NCBI GenBank assembly: GCA_013396995.1
Contig: VWZP01009166.1
Coordinates: 4,414-68,413 of the forward strand
Direction of reading: 5' to 3'
DNA length: 64,000 nt
Source: Dicaeum eximium
Lineage: Eukaryota; Chordata; Aves; Passeriformes; Dicaeidae
Shown: piece after piece, positions 58,200-64,000 of the stretch
Layout of the letters: each line of letters opens with the position of its first letter
Position numbering within the stretch: position 1 is the stretch's first letter
Program-made: the position numbers and the translations under genes
The notes under the pieces: generated by a model
What the model saw: the letters and a program-made list of their open reading frames with translations, nothing else
Databases searched by the model: none
What the model was told of the DNA's origin: nothing

Positions 58200-61100
58200 C
58201 CCGGCCTAGCGGGGACTGACCGGGCCCGGCCTCGCTGGACACCTTTGCTGCAGCCTGGTGGGAAACAGCGGAGAGGCACCGAGCTGGGAATTCATTTTGC
58301 TGCTGTCAAGGGCCCAAGTGCCCATTGCTGAGGGGGGTTTGGCAAGAGGAAGGGAAGCCTTTATCTGCGACTGCCCGGGGCAAATGGAGCCTGGACCTGC
58401 AATGGCTGCCCCTGCCAGCCATCCCAGGGGCTGCCAGCCCAGCTCCCAGCTGCTGAACGCTCCCAAGTACCCATCCCAAGTCTGCCCAAGCTCTTCCCTG
58501 GCTGTGGAGGATGCACAGGGCACCAGCACCAGCAAGGGCCACGGCCGGGAGGTGACACCAGCAAAGGACCAGCCAAGGTGATGCTGGAGGTCTGAGCAGG
58601 ACGTGCTGGTTGCACCTGCCTTCTCAGAGCTCAGCAGCACCTTTTAAAATTCCTCCCCCAGTTTTCACAGCTGTGAGTCACCTCCGGGCAGAGGTTTCCA
58701 TCACACTGCTGCTCGCCCAGGCTTGTGGGGCCTGAGCTGGGGACCTCCAGTGCCCTGTCCCCAGCCTGGGTGGGTGGCCGTGTCACCAACAGCCCCCACG
58801 CCATCCCCAAGGGGGGCTGTTCTTTGTGTGGCAAAGCTGAACCTCCGAGGGAAGGAAACCACAGCCGTGGGGAGCGGTGACGCAGAGCCGGGGCCGTGCT
58901 TGGTCTGGCTGAGCCCAGCTCTCCACTCCCAGCCTGGGGAGATGTCAGCTCCTCCAGCCCTCTGCCCCCTTCCTTTTGCCATGAGAAACAGATCCTGCTA
59001 AATCCCAGTGTACATCAGAAATGAGAACAGGGCCCAGAAACAGCCCCAGCCCCTTAAAGCAAGAGGGTCTTGTGGAGTTGCTGGAGTCCCACAGGACCAG
59101 AAATACCCTTGTGATGGTCCCAGCCTCTAAGACAGCAGAAGTGGGAGCCCTGGGGAGCACAGGGGTTATTTAAGGCATGGAGAAGCCCCTGGCTCCTGTT
59201 CCAGCCCCAGGATAGGTGACCTGAGCCCACAGCATGATGGAGGTGCTGGACAAGCAGGGGAATGGGATGGGATGGGATGGGATGGGATGGGATGGGATGG
59301 GATGGGATGGGATGGGATGGGATGGGATGGGATGGGATGGGAATTGTGTCCTCCCAGCCAAGCAGGGCCCCCCATGGCATCACCAGCTCCCAGTGTCCTG
59401 CCTCCCTCCACAGCACCCTGTGCTGCTCCCAGCCCTCAGAAAGGGCCCCCAGCCATGGTCCCTCACAGGCAGCATGAAAAAGCCCCCTTGGATCACCAAC
59501 AGCAAGAAAAAACCCTTATTTCCCTCACTTTTCTATTCCTTAAGGTGATGCCCGAGCTACCCCCAGAGCAGCAGGACTTACCTCCCCAGGTGCCAGGGGG
59601 ATGCTCAGTGTGGGGCACACGAGGCCCGGGGGCTCCCCAGGTCAGAGCAGATGCTGGTCTCACCCCGAGGGCGCCCGAGCCGAGCTCTCATCTCTTACTC
59701 AAGGCCCTTTCCGTTCTGGGTGACACCAACTGCTGATGCTCACACATTTCCTGTTTGCTGTGTTGCAAGTGGGGTGTGGGAAGGACCCATCCAGAGGGCC
59801 ACAGAGCCCCCAGAGTCCCCAGATCCTGAGGCAGCTCTGCAAAGGCACTGCTGGTGCCATCAGGAAGGGCAGCCAGGTCCTCTCCTTTCCTGGTTTGCAA
59901 TGGTCTGGGGCTGGGGGGTGTTTGCACTGGGGGGAAGAACAGCAGGCAAACAGCAAATGTTGTTTTAAGACTCTAAAAAACCCAAAACACAATATTATCT
60001 ATAGCCCCTGGATTATAACATCCTACCAAAGACAGAACAACCTGAAAATCCCCTCTGAGGAGGCTCTTTAGTCCCAGAATTTGAAAATGTCCCTTCTGTG
60101 CTATTCTCTGGTGGTTTTTTTTATGTTCCTGCCTGAATTATAAACTTGGCTTTAAATCCAGCACCAAACCCACTGGCTGCCCATGGGCTGCAGTCACTGC
60201 TTCATGAGGGGACAGGGGGATCAGATGGATCACAGGCCTTTTGAACTGCAAAACCTGAAGAGAATTCAGGCAGGAGGAAACACTTATCTCTAGGGCATAA
60301 CTCGAACAAACATCCCCTGGCTCACAGCAGATCTGAGCCCAGGCTCCCAGGGCAGGAGCTCTGGGGTGGAAGCTGATGCTCCAATTCTCTCTGCCCATCT
60401 AAACTGGTGAAATCCTTCACTGGGACCCAGCCACACCCTGCTCAGTTGCTGCTTAACCTAATGGAACAGCAGCCAGCTCAGGTCCATCTGCTCCATCAGG
60501 GCATTTATGGGCCAACTAAAAGCTCAGCTGGTTCTTCTCCACACTCTGGGCAAAGCTGGTGCTGCTCACCCCAAACTGGAGCATCCCGTGGGTCAGGCCG
60601 GGGGCTCAGCCTGCAACCCCCTGCAATGCTTGTTGCTGCACAGAGAAGGCTGGATTTTGGCTTTCCCCAAGGATTTGAGGAGAAAATTTTCCCTTTTGAA
60701 GGGAGAATCCTAAATATCCCTGGGAGAGCTTGTTTTGTTCCCTCTGCACAGGAAGACTCTGGCATGGTGCTTCCAGTGACAGAGCCGTGCTGGCAGCAGT
60801 CACCAGAGGGCACAGCCAGGAGAGAGGGCACAGCCGGGAGGGAGGGCACCATCCAACCCAGATGAGATGCTGGAAGGTGTCAGTGAAAGGACATTGAATG
60901 TGGACAAGGGAAGGGAACCACCTCACCCTCCCCCTGTGGGTTTGACCCTCAGCATCCTGCTCTGTGCTGAGGCCGGGCTGGGGTGGGAGCAGCAAAACAC
61001 AGCCTGGGCTGAAAGTGGGAGGTTTCCACCCATTCCCCAGCTGCTGGGAGCCCATCACTGCTCTGTGTCCCAAAGCTGGGGGGACACCGTCCTGGAGTGT

Positions 61101-62040
61101 CCCAGGGACTCAGAGCTCAAGCCCTGGTGCCCAGACCCTGGCTCTCCCCAGAGCCACAAACATGGACAAGGGGGTTTCTCATTAATTTCTCATTTCCTTC
61201 ATTGCTACTGCTCCTGGCAAACAGGAGGTGACAGCAGAGGGGAGCTCCTGGCAGCAGCCAGAGGGGTTTGGAAGGACTGACATAAGGGGAAAGATTACAA
61301 GGGGATAAATGTGCAGGGTTTGACTTGGCAGCAGCTCAAAGGCTGAGCGAGTTTCAAGGGCCATGGGCCTGCACAGGTGTCACCCCACACTCCAGGGACA
61401 GGCAGGTGCTTTAGGGATCCTCAGCTGAACAATGACACGAGGTTGTTCATTGCAATCAGCTTTCTTTTCATCTAGATCCTCCACAAATCAGGTAATTTCT
61501 CACATTAACCAGAACCTGAGTCTGCATCCAGGCCTTGGTCAGTCCTCCAAGGAAGCTGCAGTGGTAGGGACATCCCTGACTCCCAGGGGATCTCAGTCCC
61601 ACCCAGGAAATGCCACTGCAAGTTTCTACCAACAGTGCCACCACGTGCTCTTGTGTCCCCATCCCTTGTGGGCCTGGGCACCCAGCACCCCTTTAAAGGG
61701 GTAAGGGAGGGGGAGCAGCTTGCCCGTGGCTAATGGCCACTTGCACCACGAGACAGGGTGCTGAGGGGGAACAGGGTCACAGTGGGGAATGATGGGGACA
61801 GCAGAGGAGCCACCATCATACAGGGGTCCTCCAGTGACATCCCACACAGATGGCACTGGCATCTGCTGGGGACATGGTGGCAGCACCAGACCACTGTCCC
61901 CAGGGAATGGGGCAAGGCTTTATCCCTCACAGAGGCAGATCCCAGCTCAGGGCTGCACACCCAGAGGGATCCCCAGCCCCTGGAACACCCTCCTCCCCAG
62001 CCAGGCCCTGTTCCAATCACCCACATTAACCCAGAATTCC
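58200..62040. other. Intergenic between CDKN1A 3' end and RAB44 5' end
   Basis: The RAB44 start lies in a GC-rich stretch (about 58050-58250), suggesting a CpG-type promoter. A (ATGGG)n array sits at 59261-59342. No convincing exon was found elsewhere; the open frames are short and lack family resemblance. Confidence 0.5.
59261..59342. repeat. (ATGGG)n pentanucleotide microsatellite
   Basis: About 16 uninterrupted copies of ATGGG. Open frames here, such as repeated Gly-Met-Gly-Trp-Asp, are by-products of the repeat. Confidence 0.98.
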
Positions 62041-63210
62041 TTTGCACAGGTGTTTATTCAGAGTTAACACTTACAGAAAAACAGGTATTTCCCCTTTCCC
62101 CACATACACTTAATAGCATTATTTTAAATATAAATAAACATTTAGTGCTGGGAGCTTGGCAGCTTCACCGACAGCAAAGTGCATCGTGGTGCAAGGTGGG
62201 AGATCAACCCTGTCCCTTTTCTTCCTGGGACCATCTTGCACCAGTTTCCAGAGTCCAAATCCAGCAGAGCAGGAGATGAACCCCATGAAAGTGCCGAGAC
62301 CTGACAGTGTTGAGTCCCCTGGGGACTCATCCTTCAGTGCTGGAGCTGAGCAGCCTCTGCTCCAGGCCATCCCTTGGTCCCAGAGCAAAGCCAGGTGAGA
62401 GACCTCTCCCTGCCAGCCCCAAAGGAGAAAAAGTCCAGAAAAACAAGCTACAATTCCTTATTTCAGCATCATCCCTGCTGGTGAGCAGGACTTCTTCCTA
62501 GAGGAGCCCAACAGAGCCAGAGCAGGGGCTCCCCAGCCTGGTGTCAGTGTTGAGGGAGGCAGGGACATGGGGACAAGCAGCACCACTCAACAAGCCAACA
62601 ACAAGGTAAGAAAGTGGGATTTGGGGCCAGCAGAGTGCAGGGGACCCCAAAGCCTCCCGGGGGCAGTGTTGGTGCCCAGTGGCTGCTCCCGGGGAGTCAC
62701 CCCAAGGCAGAGCTGTGCAGGAACAGCTCCCTCTCCCCAGAGCCGTGGGGAGGAGCAGCCTCCACATCACTCTGCTCCCACACACCCCCATGTGCCGGCA
62801 GCCGGGGTGTCCCAGGGCTCTACAAGCCACACCAGTGACTTTTCTTAAAGATATCTGGTGCCACCAGGTGGTTGGGACACAAGTGTCCCCCAGGACCGGC
62901 CCCTAGGCAGGGGACAGACCATGGCTGGACAGCAGGATGGCACAAGGACGGTGTTTGGAGCCCCAGGCACAGGGCAGAGGACACTTTTCTGCAGGCAGGG
63001 CAGTGCCTTGGTCCCACCAGGTCCATCTCAGTCCTCCTCCAGCCCCATCGTGGGGCTCCTCCTCTACATTGCACACAGTGAAGGTCCCTCAGGACCCCAG
63101 AGCTACTCATAAATAGGGAACTACAGACTCTACATGGCTTTGTACAGGTGAGCACAGCACAGGGCAGGGCAGCCACGCTCACCCCCGGCGTCGGCAGCTG
63201 CCCCAGCGAG
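62040..63210 (-). other. Probable 3'UTR of CDKN1A
   Basis: Extends from the stop at 63211-63213 to a minus-strand AATAAA at 62053-62058. A UTR of about 1.2 kb in the last exon fits the CDKN1A gene layout in other vertebrates. Confidence 0.6.
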
Positions 63211-63260
63211 TCACGGCCGGGGCCGGGCAGGGACGATCCTCCTCTTGGCACTGTAGAAGT
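63211..63260 (-). CDS. CDKN1A: CDKN1A (p21) last coding exon, partial gene
   Basis: After the acceptor CTTCCTTTCAG the minus-strand exon completes a split Asp codon and reads FYSAKRRIVPARPRP then stop. This is the C-terminus of the p21 cyclin-dependent kinase inhibitor: the aromatic pair closes the PCNA-binding PIP box, followed by the basic stretch that serves as nuclear-localisation and PCNA-contact region. The preceding exon, with the cyclin- and CDK-binding segments, must lie beyond 64000; nothing like it is seen between 63261 and the window edge. Position beside RAB44 matches the mammalian gene order. Confidence 0.9.
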
Positions 63261-63439
63261 CTGAAAGGAAGAAGGAAAGGGTTGGAAAGTGTCCCCAGCC
63301 CACTGGGAGCAGCAAGGCAGGAAGAGGGAGGTGTCCCCAGGGAGGCACCCCAAAATCAGCCCAGGTGGGTTTCACCCTAAAGCCCCCACCCGAAGCTGCT
63401 GGAGAGCAGAGCTGTAAATCTGCATCATCTCTTGTTTGT

Positions 63440-63690
63440 CTCATCTGCAGTTCCACTCCAGGCCCTGACCATAGAGGATAGGAAGAAATTTTTCCCTGTG
63501 AGGGAGGTGAGACGCTGGCACAGGTTGCCCACGGAGGTTCTGGATGCCCCAACCCTGGAAGTGTTCAAAGCCAAGCTGGATAAAGGCTTTGAGCAACCTG
63601 GTCTAGTGGGAGGTGTTCCTGCCCATGGGACCTCAAAGATGATCCTTAAGGTCCATTCCAACCCCTTAATATTCTGTGATTCTATGACTG
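63440..63690 (+). mobile_element. CR1 LINE 3' fragment in CDKN1A intron
   Basis: Sense CR1: GGAAGAAATTTTTCCCTGTG, GGTTGCCCACGGAGGTTCTG, GAGCAACCTGGTCTAGTGGG, ending in the diagnostic ATTCTGTGATTCTATGA tail. It lies opposite to the host gene. Confidence 0.93.
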
Positions 63691-64000
63691 GGTCAGGCCA
63701 TTGGAACTGATGGTGATGAATTTGGGGGCATCTTCAGCTACAAAACCCTCAATGCCAGTCCCCTGCACGACCCCCAGCAGCCAAAAGGCACCCAGCTGGT
63801 GGCCTCTTTCCCTTTGGAAGATGAGCTCTGCTTCCCTAGGAGAGATCCAGGGAGGTGAGGCCCTTCCCCATGCCCAAGACTCAGGCAGGGCTCTGGCACC
63901 CAAGTCCCCTCTGTCTGTCCCTGCCATGCCATCAATGCCACCAAACCCCCAGGGAGTGACACCAACGCCAGCGCTCGCCTTTGATCGAGGTCTGCCCACG

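Noticed and set aside
59234..59736. Gly-Met-Gly-Trp-Asp repeat proteins
   Set aside because: Pure translation of the (ATGGG)n microsatellite in intergenic DNA.
1..64000. CRISPR arrays, tRNA or rRNA genes
   Set aside because: No regular short repeat-spacer structure, cloverleaf or rRNA-like sequence was seen; the DNA is vertebrate nuclear.

Overview
The window is nuclear DNA from a bird. Vertebrate-type split genes sit among many CR1 retroposon tails and there is one solo retroviral LTR. The genes are those of the compact CDKN1A-RAB44-(CPNE5-PPIL1)-C6orf89-PI16 neighbourhood known from human 6p21.2. A songbird is plausible, but the species cannot be fixed from the sequence. All recognised genes are on the minus strand.

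Region by region: 1-4981 holds a PI16-like gene (copy 1) whose 3' end runs off the window. 10254-14362 holds a second, tandem PI16-like gene (copy 2). The spacers between them are part of a segmental duplication broken by a degenerate CR1 LINE (14697-17804) with a solo LTR nested in it. About 18980-42600 is C6orf89, with 7 coding exons, a long 3'UTR and introns littered with CR1 fragments. 42600-45740 is a GC-rich, gap-bearing intergenic stretch. About 45740-58196 is RAB44, with 15 coding exons including a 4.6-kb exon that carries ~145-residue tandem repeats. 58200-62040 is intergenic. 62040-63260 is the 3'UTR and last coding exon of CDKN1A (p21); the rest of that gene lies beyond the right edge.

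Exon boundaries were read by hand from GT/AG sites, reading phase and similarity to known families. For C6orf89 and RAB44 every exon phase closes, giving 322 and 2071 codons.

The most striking signals are: (1) two PI16 copies whose introns and first exons are nearly identical but whose CAP-domain exons differ strongly, with copy 2 lacking both family histidines of the CAP pocket; (2) an enlarged, internally repeated RAB44; (3) no sign of CPNE5 and PPIL1 between RAB44 and C6orf89; (4) several assembly scars, including a duplicated patch bounded by single Ns inside PI16 copy 2.
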